NCBI GenBank assembly: GCA_951813285.1
Contig: OX638355.1
Coordinates: forward strand, 4,297,136 to 4,361,135
From: Terriglobia bacterium
GTDB taxonomy: Bacteria > Acidobacteriota > Terriglobia > Versatilivoradales > Versatilivoraceae
DNA length: 64,000 nt
Direction: 5' to 3'
This document shows, in pieces, positions 8,928 through 17,279 of the stretch (position 1 is the first letter of the stretch; every line of letters begins with the position of its first letter). Position numbers and translations under genes: made by a program. The notes below the pieces were generated by a model that searched no databases, had not been told where the DNA came from, and saw only the letters and a program-made list of their open reading frames with translations.

Positions 8928-10136
8928 CTAAACCCCCAACTCTCCCACCCGTATCTCACCCGTCATCAGCTTGTGCAGGAGCGCCTTGAATAACTCTTCG
9001 AGCACGGCGCGTTTCCTGCGATGTAGTTCGATCCTGCGGTCAATGGCGTCGAGGATGGCGACGATCTCACGTTGCGAATCCTTGTCTTCGGGAATCACTA
9101 CAGGGAGATTACGAACAATTTCCAAGTTAAGGTTCTGTTGTTGCCCGCCATGAGCCAGTTGCCGAATCGACTCATAGCGAAAGGTGAGGAAGTGGTAAAG
9201 ATATCTGGTATCGACTACGTCATCATTCGGACGTATCGCTGCACATGCCTGGTTACATGTTGCTTCAACTCCAAGAATTCCAACCTTGCCTCGTGTAACA
9301 CCTTGCCCATACATAGCTAAAAGAAGCGTTCCTTCTGGAAGCAACTTTGCCGCTGACCGGTCAAGGCCAGCTTGAGTGATGCATTCTTCGGTTTCCTGAA
9401 TTACGCCATAATCAATCTCAGTGGTCTTCACCCATGGAATCGAACCATCGGCCCAGAATTCTGAGACCCGTCGAGAGGGAGTCCCGCCAGATACGACAGA
9501 GAAATGATCGGCAATGGATTTCAAATCCCAACTCTCCGGCACCGGGCCGATCTCGCTTTCCGTCTGAGCCTCGCCTCGCAGGCCGCGAGTGAACAGCGTT
9601 TTCTTCGCGGCCTGTTTGAGGGTTTGTCCTTCTTCAACCAATGACTCCGATTGCCTAGTAGCCCGATGTATAAGCCAAAGAAGGTCGGCAATTCGTTTCT
9701 GTTCAGCCAACGTGAAGGCAGGTAGCGTGGACTCGGAAATGTGCGACCACGATGTCCTAGGATGCTGAACCCCCGTTGTCCCAGCGACGGCATACTCAAG
9801 AAAAGTGGGAGAATGAACAACTACAGCGAGGAATCTGGGAGAAACGTGGGCTTTAGCCCGGAGCACGAGTAGTTCCGTCGTGCAGACACCCGATTGGTCA
9901 GCAAGTACCGCTTTGTCAAGATATGGGCGGAGTTTCCCGTACAAGACATCGTCTGATTGAAATGCTGACATGGTGCTTCGCATCTCTGACCCCTTACCTC
10001 CGCCCATGCGAACCAACCGTCCGGGAGCAAGATGCTCTAGACCAAGAAAGAGCGCATCCGGCCACTCGCCGGGTTTGACCGGCTCCCTGACCAGCTCGCA
10101 TAGGTCAGCGAGGCGCACAGTTGAACACGCCGTCAT
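8928..10136 (-). CDS. hsdS: Type I restriction specificity subunit (HsdS)
   Basis: This subunit reads the bipartite DNA target for both modification and restriction. The 402-residue length fits two target-recognition domains separated and followed by long helices: '[20 protein letters not shown]' ends the first half and '[20 protein letters not shown]' the second. The recurring pattern 'PxFTLAEQKxIxxxL' and 'W...TIxH(F)[10 protein letters not shown]' are typical. The start ATG overlaps the hsdM stop as ATGA. The recognition domains are more AT-rich than hsdM, as expected for exchangeable specificity modules. Confidence 0.93.
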   Translation of the reverse strand: MTACSTVRLADLCELVREPVKPGEWPDALFLGLEHLAPGRLVRMGGGKGSEMRSTMSAFQSDDVLYGKLRPYLDKAVLADQSGVCTTELLVLRAKAHVSPRFLAVVVHSPTFLEYAVAGTTGVQHPRTSWSHISESTLPAFTLAEQKRIADLLWLIHRATRQSESLVEEGQTLKQAAKKTLFTRGLRGEAQTESEIGPVPESWDLKSIADHFSVVSGGTPSRRVSEFWADGSIPWVKTTEIDYGVIQETEECITQAGLDRSAAKLLPEGTLLLAMYGQGVTRGKVGILGVEATCNQACAAIRPNDDVVDTRYLYHFLTFRYESIRQLAHGGQQQNLNLEIVRNLPVVIPEDKDSQREIVAILDAIDRRIELHRRKRAVLEELFKALLHKLMTGEIRVGELGV

Positions 10137-11974
10137 GTCAATTCCCGCAGCTTTTGAAGTACTGGCCGGAGGCTTGCCGTGACCGCTTCCTCCTCAGAAA
10201 CGATGGACTCAAACCGCCCCACAATTTCACGGATATCGGCTTCACCATGACTCGCTACCTGCCCCACCCACCGGCTCGGACTCAGGTTGTAATCGGTTTC
10301 TGTGACCTGCTCCCGTGTGATGACGGCCAACTCGCCTGCAACGGACTCGCCCTTCGTGAAGGCTGCCGCCAAAGGGAGGATTTCTTCCTTCGGGATATAG
10401 TTCTTAGGCCTTCCCTTGCGCAAGCGTCGGCTGGCGTTGACTAGCACGATCTTGCCCTTCCGCGCGGCCGGCTTGCGCTTGGACAGCACCACGATGATGC
10501 CGGCGGCACTGGTGTTGTAGAAGAGGTTGTCGGGCAGCAGGATGACCCCATCGATCAGGTCGCGCTCGACGAACCACTTGCGGATGTTGCGCTCCTTGTC
10601 CTCTTGCTTGCTGCCTGAGCCGCGGGTCATTGCACCGGTGTCTAGCACCACGGCTGCCCGCCCGCGCTCGTTGAGGCAAGCCAGGGTGTGCTGGAGCCAA
10701 GCCCAGTCGCCCTTGCCGGTGGTGATGCCGCCCCGGGTGCGGAAGCGGTCGAAGGGGTCATTGGCGAATAGGTCCGGGCTGAAGGATTGGTTCCACATGG
10801 GATTAGCGACTACGATGTCGTGGGTGGCAATATGGCCGGATGCGGTCTTGAACTTGGGGTTGATCATGGTGTCGCCGCGCGCGATTTCGACCTCCATGTC
10901 GTGGATAATGGCGTTCATGTGGGCGACGGCGTAGCTGTCCGCTTGCAGCTCCTGCCCGCATAGTTTTAAGGGCACACGGCTGGTGGGGTCGAGTTCGCGA
11001 GCAACCAGTTGGAGCTTGACCAGCAGCCCGGCCGAGCCGCAGGCGTAGTCGTGGCAGTCCTCGCCGGGCCTGGGGCGCATGAGGTGGGCCATGAGGAAGC
11101 CGACCTCTGTGGGCGTGAAGAACTCACCCGCACTCTGGCCGGAACCCTCTGCGAATTTGCGGAGCAGGTACTCGTAGGCGCGGCCCAGGAAGTCGGGCTG
11201 CACGTCGGCGAGGCCGAGTCGGTATCGGGAATCGGAAAAGGTCTCCACTACTTCGGCCAGCTTCGCCGGGTTGAGGTCGCGCTCACCGTTGCGTTCGGAG
11301 GCGAAGTCGACGAGGTCGATGACACCCGAGAGCGAGGGATTTTGCCGCACGACGGCTCGTACTGCCCTGGTCAGATGCTCGCCGATGTCGCGGGGCCGCA
11401 GGCTTCGCTCCCTGTCGTCTAGGGGCCACTGGTAGGTTTGGCGTCCGCTGATGACTCCCCAGCGGGCTTCCGGCGGCAGATAGAAACGAAGTAGATCGTG
11501 GTCGTTCTCCGCGATCTCTTGTGCAACCTCCCGGTCTCCGTATTCCTCGGCCAAGCGCTCGATCTCGTCTTCGAAGACATCCGAAAGGCGTTTGAGAAAG
11601 AGAAGCGGTAGCAGGTAATCCTTGAACTTGGGAGCGTCTTTCTGCCCCCGGATGGAGCAAGCCGCGTCCCACAGCATCTGCTCCATGGGTTTGGTGGAAG
11701 GAGTATCCGTCCGGCGCCGGCGGGACCGCCGACGGGTCACCCGCGCCGCCGCTTCGGTGGGTTCCGCAACGGACTCGTCGGCGTCGACTCCGGCTTCGGC
11801 AGCCAGCGCGGCGATGGCTTCCCGAGCTGCCTTCTGGGGCATGACCGAACCTCCTTCCCAGCGATTGACGGTGGCGAAGGAAACGCCAAGCCGTTCGGCG
11901 AGTTGCTCTTGGGTGAGGTCAAGGTTAGCGCGGATGGTACGCAACGTTGTCGGAATGTTGTTCGACTCTGACAT
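10133..11974 (-). CDS. hsdM: Type I DNA methyltransferase HsdM with N-terminal XRE helix-turn-helix
   Basis: This is the N6-adenine methylase subunit, which methylates host DNA together with HsdS. From the ATG at 11974 it is 613 residues. Residues about 9-55 are an XRE-type helix-turn-helix ('[20 protein letters not shown]'), followed by a basic linker ('RRRSRRRR') and then the HsdM helical and catalytic domains with SAM motif '[10 protein letters not shown]' and active-site motif '[11 protein letters not shown]' (the NPPF/Y position reads NPMW). The start chosen fits a well-formed promoter whose start point falls on the ATG, so the message may be leaderless; the longer frame to 12130 has no homology. 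The fused HTH suggests the methylase regulates its own operon. Confidence 0.93.
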   Translation of the reverse strand: MSESNNIPTTLRTIRANLDLTQEQLAERLGVSFATVNRWEGGSVMPQKAAREAIAALAAEAGVDADESVAEPTEAAARVTRRRSRRRRTDTPSTKPMEQMLWDAACSIRGQKDAPKFKDYLLPLLFLKRLSDVFEDEIERLAEEYGDREVAQEIAENDHDLLRFYLPPEARWGVISGRQTYQWPLDDRERSLRPRDIGEHLTRAVRAVVRQNPSLSGVIDLVDFASERNGERDLNPAKLAEVVETFSDSRYRLGLADVQPDFLGRAYEYLLRKFAEGSGQSAGEFFTPTEVGFLMAHLMRPRPGEDCHDYACGSAGLLVKLQLVARELDPTSRVPLKLCGQELQADSYAVAHMNAIIHDMEVEIARGDTMINPKFKTASGHIATHDIVVANPMWNQSFSPDLFANDPFDRFRTRGGITTGKGDWAWLQHTLACLNERGRAAVVLDTGAMTRGSGSKQEDKERNIRKWFVERDLIDGVILLPDNLFYNTSAAGIIVVLSKRKPAARKGKIVLVNASRRLRKGRPKNYIPKEEILPLAAAFTKGESVAGELAVITREQVTETDYNLSPSRWVGQVASHGEADIREIVGRFESIVSEEEAVTASLRPVLQKLRELT

Positions 11975-11980
11975 ATGTAC

Positions 11981-12009
11981 TTTATAGCAAACATGACATA
12001 GTTGTGCAA
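11981..12009 (-). promoter_or_regulatory. Promoter of the hsdM operon, probably leaderless
   Basis: On the minus strand TTGCAC (12009-12004), 17 bases and TATAAA (11986-11981) form a good sigma-70-type promoter. Only six bases separate the -10 box from the hsdM ATG, and no ribosome site is seen, so transcription likely starts at or next to the ATG. An ACATATGT palindrome overlaps the start codon. Confidence 0.65.
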
Positions 12010-12477
12010 ATTTATTTTTCCTACGAGGCTGAACCGGAGAGAAGCTTGTAGCAACAGAGTTCCACAAAAAGGGCTGAAATTCAGGTGGAATCTGCGGTGA
12101 GCACGACGAAGGATTGTTACAAGAGCTCAAAGAGTCAGCGTTGCGTGAGTTTTGTCCGCCAAAACTAACCTGCTGTACAACCTAAATGTTTGACAAAGTT
12201 CCCTGAAGTGAGCCGCCCTGCTCAGTTTTCCCTTCCGTCCAACACTGCTACTCCGCACATGCTCGCCCTGGACTCGAGGCCTTTGACCCTTTCTGATCGG
12301 GCAAAAACGCCTATCCTATGACGCTGATCCCAAAGCGGACACTTCACGTGCTATTAACACCGGTCACTTCACATGCTACCGACACGGCATGCCCCCACCA
12401 TTGATAATCCCGGCCATTGCTGCCATAATGGCGGCGTTGCGCAAGTGCTTTGGAAGGTTGCTCAGGGAGGTTTCTCG
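12010..12477. other. Divergent intergenic region, no gene seen
   Basis: This is about 470 bases between the hsdM promoter and the first gene of the pspA cluster. It holds no convincing coding frame. A short direct repeat of the type 'GGACACTTCACGTGCTA' / 'GGTCACTTCACATGCTA' occurs near 12338-12375. It marks the edge of the restriction island. Confidence 0.5.
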
Positions 12478-12876
12478 ATGGCGGGTCCGATGATCGATGA
12501 GGTGGAGGAAATCGTTGCCAACGCGGGTTACGAGGTGGTCAAGGTCGAAGGCGATACCCTTCAGATCAGGGACATCGAGAGCGGCATTCCGGTCTCCTGC
12601 GTGCTGGAGCAGGACATTCTCTATAACACGGTCTCCTGCCAGGTGGTGGATTCGGGCTCGGTCACCCCTGCCCTGATGGCCCGGATGCTGGATGCCCAGA
12701 ACGGCATCTCCACCTCCAGCTTCCAGCTTTACGACCTGGGGAACGGCAAGACGGCCATCACCCTGAACAACTTTGCCAAGCTGCAAAGCCTGGGCGAGGA
12801 CGATCGGGACGACATCCTCTCCTGCATCAGCTTCCTGGTCGGGGATGTCTGCGAGGCCAGGGACCTTTTGGAATAG
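12478..12876 (+). CDS. Small YbjN/DUF2170-like protein, first gene of the pspA cluster
   Basis: An acidic 132-residue protein starting 'MAGPMIDEVEEIVANAGYEV' after a GGGAGG site. The alternation 'DTLQIRDIESGIPVSCVLEQ' and 'TPALMARMLDAQNGISTSSF' recalls YbjN-type chaperone-like folds and the DUF2170 protein YjfI that opens the E. coli yjf operon before a PspA homologue. I cannot tell the two families apart by eye. It has no signal peptide or membrane segment. PspA follows 45 bases downstream, so the two are probably co-transcribed. Confidence 0.55.
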   Translation: MAGPMIDEVEEIVANAGYEVVKVEGDTLQIRDIESGIPVSCVLEQDILYNTVSCQVVDSGSVTPALMARMLDAQNGISTSSFQLYDLGNGKTAITLNNFAKLQSLGEDDRDDILSCISFLVGDVCEARDLLE

Positions 12877-12921
12877 CCTCAGAGCCCTGACCCGCATTTC
12901 TTAGCGAAGGAGTCAACAACC

Positions 12922-13608
12922 ATGGGTATCCTGGACAGATTGTTTCGAGTCAGCAAGGGCAAGCTCAACGAAGGCGTCGACAAATTGGAGGATGCCACTT
13001 TCGAGTCGACCCTGCGGCAGAGCATCCGGGACATGGAGGACCAGCTTCACCGGGTGATCCGGTCCGCCGCCGATGCCATGAGCAACTGCAATCGCCTGGA
13101 AGCCGAGTACGGCAAGTACCTGGAGCAGTCCAAGGACTGGGAAGGCAAGGCCAGGAAAGCCCTGCTGGCGGGCAACGAGGATCTGGCCAGGAAGGCCCTG
13201 GCCAAGAAGACCGAATGCGACCAGCAGGCGGCATCCCTCAAGGATGCGGTGGATCAGGGCGTGATCGCCCGCGACAAGCTCAAGAACCAGGTGGAGCAGC
13301 TCCGCCGCAAGATCGACGAGTCCAAGCGCAAGGCCAGCACCCTCATCGCCCGGAAGAACGCCGCCAACGCCCAGAAGAAAATGGCACAGGTGATGAGCGG
13401 TCTGGGAACCGACGACAACGCCTTTGCTTCCATTTCGCGCTTCGAAGAGGCCGTCAACCGGGAAGAAGCCACCGCCAAGGCCTACGAGAACATGTCGGCC
13501 GGCGCCGACCCCGATCTGGAGAAGGAGTTTGCCGCCCTGGACGTCTCCACCACCGACAGCGAGCTGGACCGGCTGAAGGCCGAGGTGGATTCCTCCAAGC
13601 GGCCGTAA
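12922..13608 (+). CDS. pspA: PspA/IM30 (ESCRT-III family) membrane-stress protein
   Basis: A 228-residue, almost fully helical protein with the family's start 'MGILDRLFRVSKGKLNE', long heptad-rich helices ('LKNQVEQLRRKIDESKRKAS') and an acidic tail. PspA proteins assemble on damaged inner membranes and limit proton leakage. The length fits the family. It sits in a compact plus-strand cluster with DUF4178, DUF2617 and DUF350 genes, an arrangement found with PspA in several phyla. Confidence 0.9.
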   Translation: MGILDRLFRVSKGKLNEGVDKLEDATFESTLRQSIRDMEDQLHRVIRSAADAMSNCNRLEAEYGKYLEQSKDWEGKARKALLAGNEDLARKALAKKTECDQQAASLKDAVDQGVIARDKLKNQVEQLRRKIDESKRKASTLIARKNAANAQKKMAQVMSGLGTDDNAFASISRFEEAVNREEATAKAYENMSAGADPDLEKEFAALDVSTTDSELDRLKAEVDSSKRP

Positions 13609-13632
13609 GCCGGGGGCAAAGCGCACCTCGCC

Positions 13633-14247
13633 ATGACCGAAGTCCTCATCCTGATCCTTCTGGGCCTGGCAGGCTATCTACTTTACAGGGCGCTTCGCAA
13701 AAAGCCCAAGGTGGAGGCCTTGCCCCGGCGAGCCGACTTGGCCAACCTCACCGTCAAGGATGCAACCCGGGGGGACAACGTCATCCTCTCCGGAGCCGGC
13801 CAATCCTACGAAGACCTGTCCTTTACCGTGGACCGGCTCAACCGCTACGATTCCAACGGCGAGCAGTGGTTCGAGCTAAGCGGCCTCAGTGCAGGCAAGA
13901 GGGTCTTCCTGGAGTGGTCCGAGGACGACGAACTGGAGATCACCATCCAGAGACAGCGCGGATTGCACCTGGAAGCCATCGGCGTCAGCGAAGAAGACCT
14001 GGCCCGCATGGACGAGGAGAGATCGCGGTCACGCTTCATCGAGTATCAGGGCAAGCGATGGCACTACCGGGAGAGCGCCGAGGCCGGCTACTTCAAGGAC
14101 GACGGCCCGCAGGGCGAGGGTTTCTACTATTGGAAGTTCGACTGCGACGACCTTCAGCTCTTCATCGAGAAATATGAGGGCGACCCTTTCGAGGTCGGCA
14201 TCTCGGAAAGGATCGACCCCAGCCGGGTCAGGATCTTTCGGGCGTAG
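13633..14247 (+). CDS. DUF4178-domain membrane-anchored protein
   Basis: A 204-residue protein with one N-terminal membrane helix ('VLILILLGLAGYLLYRALRK') followed by a soluble beta-rich domain. Motifs 'ATRGDNVILSGAGQSYEDLS', 'WFELSG...VFLEWSEDDE' and 'GYFKDDGPQGEGFYYWKFDC' match DUF4178, a domain that travels with PspA. It starts 24 bases after pspA. Its biochemical role is unknown; the context points to envelope stress. Confidence 0.7.
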   Translation: MTEVLILILLGLAGYLLYRALRKKPKVEALPRRADLANLTVKDATRGDNVILSGAGQSYEDLSFTVDRLNRYDSNGEQWFELSGLSAGKRVFLEWSEDDELEITIQRQRGLHLEAIGVSEEDLARMDEERSRSRFIEYQGKRWHYRESAEAGYFKDDGPQGEGFYYWKFDCDDLQLFIEKYEGDPFEVGISERIDPSRVRIFRA

Positions 14248-14329
14248 CCAGTAATCGTCACCCGGGGGAGCGCCCGACACGGTTTCTCTCAGACGCCTTC
14301 ATACCCTTAACCAAAGGACCGGAAAGACG

Positions 14330-14926
14330 CTGCGGCAATTAACTTCCCTACCCTGCACCGAGCGACTGGCTGAGAATCGCGAGCCGGCGCTCGCCATACA
14401 ATACCGGGACACCTCGCACCGGAACCTGCGACTCTGCCTGTTTCGGGGAGCCGTCGACCCCTCCCGGTTCAAGGTCGTGGCCTCGGCCGGCCTGCGCCAT
14501 CTCGACCTGGACTTCCAGGTTCATGTGATCGCAACCAGCCACCTGGTGCGGTGCGGGCGCTGGTCGGAACTGCTCTCCTGCGCCGACGGCGGCGAAATGG
14601 CTCCGGTCCTGTCCCTGGGGCCGGACTTCTCCGGGCGGCAACCCTTCCGGTACCTGGACGGGGACCTCCACTTCGAATTCGAGATCGGGCTCATATCAAC
14701 CGGAGGGGCCTCGGGGCTGGAGCAGCTGGATCGAGCGCGAGCCCGCATTGGCCGCTTTCCGGTCCACTTGGCTTCAGAGTTTGCGGCCGAAAAGGCCGGC
14801 CGCTGCCCGCCGATGACCTGTCTGGGAGTGCGCCCCCTGGAGTCGGGACTGGAGGTGAGTTCCCTGCACTACTATCCCCAGGAGTCCGCGGCGGTCTTGA
14901 GCCGGTCAGTGACGGCGCTTCGGTAG
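14330..14926 (+). CDS. DUF2617-like protein with an uncertain start
   Basis: The frame reads 'RNLRLCLFRGAVDPSRFKVV' then 'VHVIATSHLVRCGRWSELLS' and ends 'SSLHYYPQESAAVLSRSVTA', which fits DUF2617 proteins, companions of PspA/DUF4178 in other genomes. Similarity begins well before the first in-frame GTG (14477), and no ATG, GTG or TTG lies upstream in frame. I give the CTG at 14330, about 3 bases after GGAAAG, as the likely start of 198 residues. A non-standard start codon or a sequencing change are both possible. The coiled-coil gene follows 10 bases later. Confidence 0.55.
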   Translation: MRQLTSLPCTERLAENREPALAIQYRDTSHRNLRLCLFRGAVDPSRFKVVASAGLRHLDLDFQVHVIATSHLVRCGRWSELLSCADGGEMAPVLSLGPDFSGRQPFRYLDGDLHFEFEIGLISTGGASGLEQLDRARARIGRFPVHLASEFAAEKAGRCPPMTCLGVRPLESGLEVSSLHYYPQESAAVLSRSVTALR

Positions 14927-14936
14927 GAGGAGAACC

Positions 14937-16376
14937 ATGGACAGACAATCCCTGCTCTACGCCTCGGCCGGAATAGCCGTTCTGGCTCTGCTGACCGGGG
15001 TTCTCACCGTCTCGGGCGGGGGGTTGAACCCGCAGACCCAAGCCGCCCTGGCCACCGCCGGCCAGCTCCTGAACACCTCGCGGGCCAATTACGGCGAACT
15101 GAGCCGGGAAGCTCGCTCCCTGATCGACTCCATGAACGGGCTGCCTCAGCCCAAGCGGGAGCAGTGGCTGGCCCGACTGGACCAATCCCAGAAGGACCTG
15201 GACTCGGCTGCCGGGGAACTGGACCAGGCCGGGGAACTGGCCGCCCAAGACGACGATGAACTGCGGGTGGAGATTGAACGCCGCATCGGCCAGGCCAGGC
15301 AGAAGCGGACCCAGGCCTTGCAGGGCACCAGCGACATACTGGAACTGGCCAAGACCGTCAGCGAGGTGGACAAGAACCGCGACCGCTACATCGGGGAGGC
15401 CCGGGCCAGCTATCGCCAGCTCGCTGCCTATCGCCCCGCCAGCATTCCGGGTGCTCAGAGAGCCATGATCGACTGGCCCGAGAAAAAAGCCGACCTGGGC
15501 CAGGCCATCCAACGAATGGCTGATGTCAAGGCCCGATCGGCGTCCTTGTGGAAGGAGCGCTCCCGGGCCATCGCCGCCCCCAACGCCGATGCCTTGCTGA
15601 TTTTGGAGACCCACCGGAACCTTCAGGCCGACGGGCTGCAACTGGCGCGACTGGACAGTCAGCTCGGCCAGCGGGTGGGTCAGCTCTACCTCTCCTGGGA
15701 CAGGATCCTGGTGGACATGGACGTCAGGGAAGGTGAAACTCTGACCCTCCACCACAAGTACAAGACGGTGACGGTCCATATCCAGGACCCCCAGAAGAAA
15801 CAGGGCGCCCACTCCGAAAGGGAGGCATGGGTTCAGGTTTCCAAAGCCACCTTCGACGCCCTGGAAGGCAAGCTGGGGATGTCGGTGGCCCGCAAGCCGG
15901 CCGGCAAGTACGAGGAAGAAGCCGAATCCCTGGCCCAGCCGGCCGGCTATTCCTACCTGGCGCCCCCGGGGCAGAGCAACCAGTACGGACAATGGCGCCG
16001 GGACAGCCATGGCGGTTCCTTCTGGGTCTTTTACGGCCAGTACATGTTCATGCGCTCCATGTTCTGGGGATCCGCTTACCAGCCCATAATGCCCCGTGAC
16101 TACACCGACTATCGCCGATCCTACACCTCGGGCAGAACCTACTACGGACGGACCGCGGCCGGCCAGCCTCGCTACGGCACCAACAGCCAGATGACCTCTT
16201 CCCGCTATCGATCCTCCCGCTACGTGCGGAGCGGGGGCTATCGAAACTCCTATTACAAGCGGAGCGGCGGCAACCTCAGGGGGTATCGATCTTCTCGATT
16301 TCGCACCGCCGGCGCCGGCGGACGGGGCGGCTCCTATGGTAGTCGCGGCCGCCGCTCCTTTTTTGGAGGCAAGTGA
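14937..16376 (+). CDS. Membrane-anchored coiled-coil protein with Arg/Gly/Ser/Tyr-rich tail
   Basis: A 479-residue protein I do not recognise. An N-terminal membrane segment ('YASAGIAVLALLTGVLTVSG') is followed by about 200 residues of helical, coiled-coil-like sequence. A beta-type stretch ('LTLHHKYKTVTVHIQDPQKK') comes next, and the last 110 residues are dominated by Arg, Ser, Tyr and Gly ('RSSRYRSSRYVRSGGYRNSY'). The tail is low-complexity and strongly basic, suited to binding nucleic acid, cell wall or acidic lipid; which one is unknown. It sits inside the pspA cluster and its stop overlaps the start region of the DUF350 gene, so it is probably part of that system. Confidence 0.7.
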   Translation: MDRQSLLYASAGIAVLALLTGVLTVSGGGLNPQTQAALATAGQLLNTSRANYGELSREARSLIDSMNGLPQPKREQWLARLDQSQKDLDSAAGELDQAGELAAQDDDELRVEIERRIGQARQKRTQALQGTSDILELAKTVSEVDKNRDRYIGEARASYRQLAAYRPASIPGAQRAMIDWPEKKADLGQAIQRMADVKARSASLWKERSRAIAAPNADALLILETHRNLQADGLQLARLDSQLGQRVGQLYLSWDRILVDMDVREGETLTLHHKYKTVTVHIQDPQKKQGAHSEREAWVQVSKATFDALEGKLGMSVARKPAGKYEEEAESLAQPAGYSYLAPPGQSNQYGQWRRDSHGGSFWVFYGQYMFMRSMFWGSAYQPIMPRDYTDYRRSYTSGRTYYGRTAAGQPRYGTNSQMTSSRYRSSRYVRSGGYRNSYYKRSGGNLRGYRSSRFRTAGAGGRGGSYGSRGRRSFFGGK

Positions 16377-16378
16377 CC

Positions 16379-17263
16379 ATGGACTGGATCGAACTGGGAG
16401 TCAGCCTGTGCTACGTGGTTCTTGGCGCGGTCATTCTGATGATCGCCAAGTTCGTCAACGACCTGCTCACACCTTACTCCCTCGACGAGGAGCTGACGGT
16501 CCGGGACAACCCCGCCATCGGGCTGAGCTTGAGCGGTTACTACGCCGGGGTCATGATTATCTTCCTGGGCGCCTCCACCGGAACCGAGGGCGACCTGCTG
16601 AATCTCGACCGGCTTCTACCCGAACTGGGGGTGGTGGCTGCCTACGCCCTGGGCGGAATCGTACTGCTCAACCTGGGCAGAAAACTGGTGGACAAGCTGG
16701 TGCTGCGCCAATTCGGCATCTACAAGGAACTGGTCCAGGACAGAAACGTGGGGACGGGAGCCGTGCTGTGCGGAGCCTATATCGCCACCGCTCTCATCCT
16801 GGCGGGAGGGATCTACGGTGAAATTCCCCCTGAATCCGCCTTTGCCGGGGCCTGGACCGGCCCCATCACCGCTCTGTGCTATTTCCTTGCAGGTCAGGTG
16901 ACGCTGGTCCTCTTCTCCATCTTCTATCAGTGGATCACCCGCTACGACATTCACGCCGAGATCGAGAAGGACAACCCGGCGGCAGGGGTAGCATTCGGCG
17001 GCAACATGGTCGCCCTGGGCATCCTGTTGCTCAAGGCAAGCGCCCACCACTTCGAATCCTTCAGCGCCAGTCTCACCGAATACGCCAGCCTGGCGGCCGT
17101 CGGCTTCGTGGCCCTGTTTCTGCTGCGTGAGATGGTCGACCACGCGCTGCTGCCGCGGACCCGCATCGCCCACGAAATCGCCGTCGACAGAAACCTGGGA
17201 GCCGCCTGGATCGAGGCGGTGGTGGCCATCGGCATGGCGTCCATCCTCTTTTTCATGCTCTAA
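16379..17263 (+). CDS. DUF350-family membrane protein (tandem repeat form)
   Basis: About 294 residues with roughly eight membrane helices arranged as two homologous halves. Each half has the DUF350 pattern of a polar/acidic segment 'DNPAIGLSLSGYYAGVMIIF' or 'DNPAAGVAFGGNMVALGILL'. DUF350 proteins (YjfL in E. coli) occur with PspA; transport or sensing roles are proposed but unproven. Start is either GTG 16373, overlapping the previous stop as GTGA, or ATG 16379; the latter has the better spacing from GGAGG. Confidence 0.85.
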   Translation: MDWIELGVSLCYVVLGAVILMIAKFVNDLLTPYSLDEELTVRDNPAIGLSLSGYYAGVMIIFLGASTGTEGDLLNLDRLLPELGVVAAYALGGIVLLNLGRKLVDKLVLRQFGIYKELVQDRNVGTGAVLCGAYIATALILAGGIYGEIPPESAFAGAWTGPITALCYFLAGQVTLVLFSIFYQWITRYDIHAEIEKDNPAAGVAFGGNMVALGILLLKASAHHFESFSASLTEYASLAAVGFVALFLLREMVDHALLPRTRIAHEIAVDRNLGAAWIEAVVAIGMASILFFML

Positions 17264-17279
17264 ACCCGCATTTCTCGCC

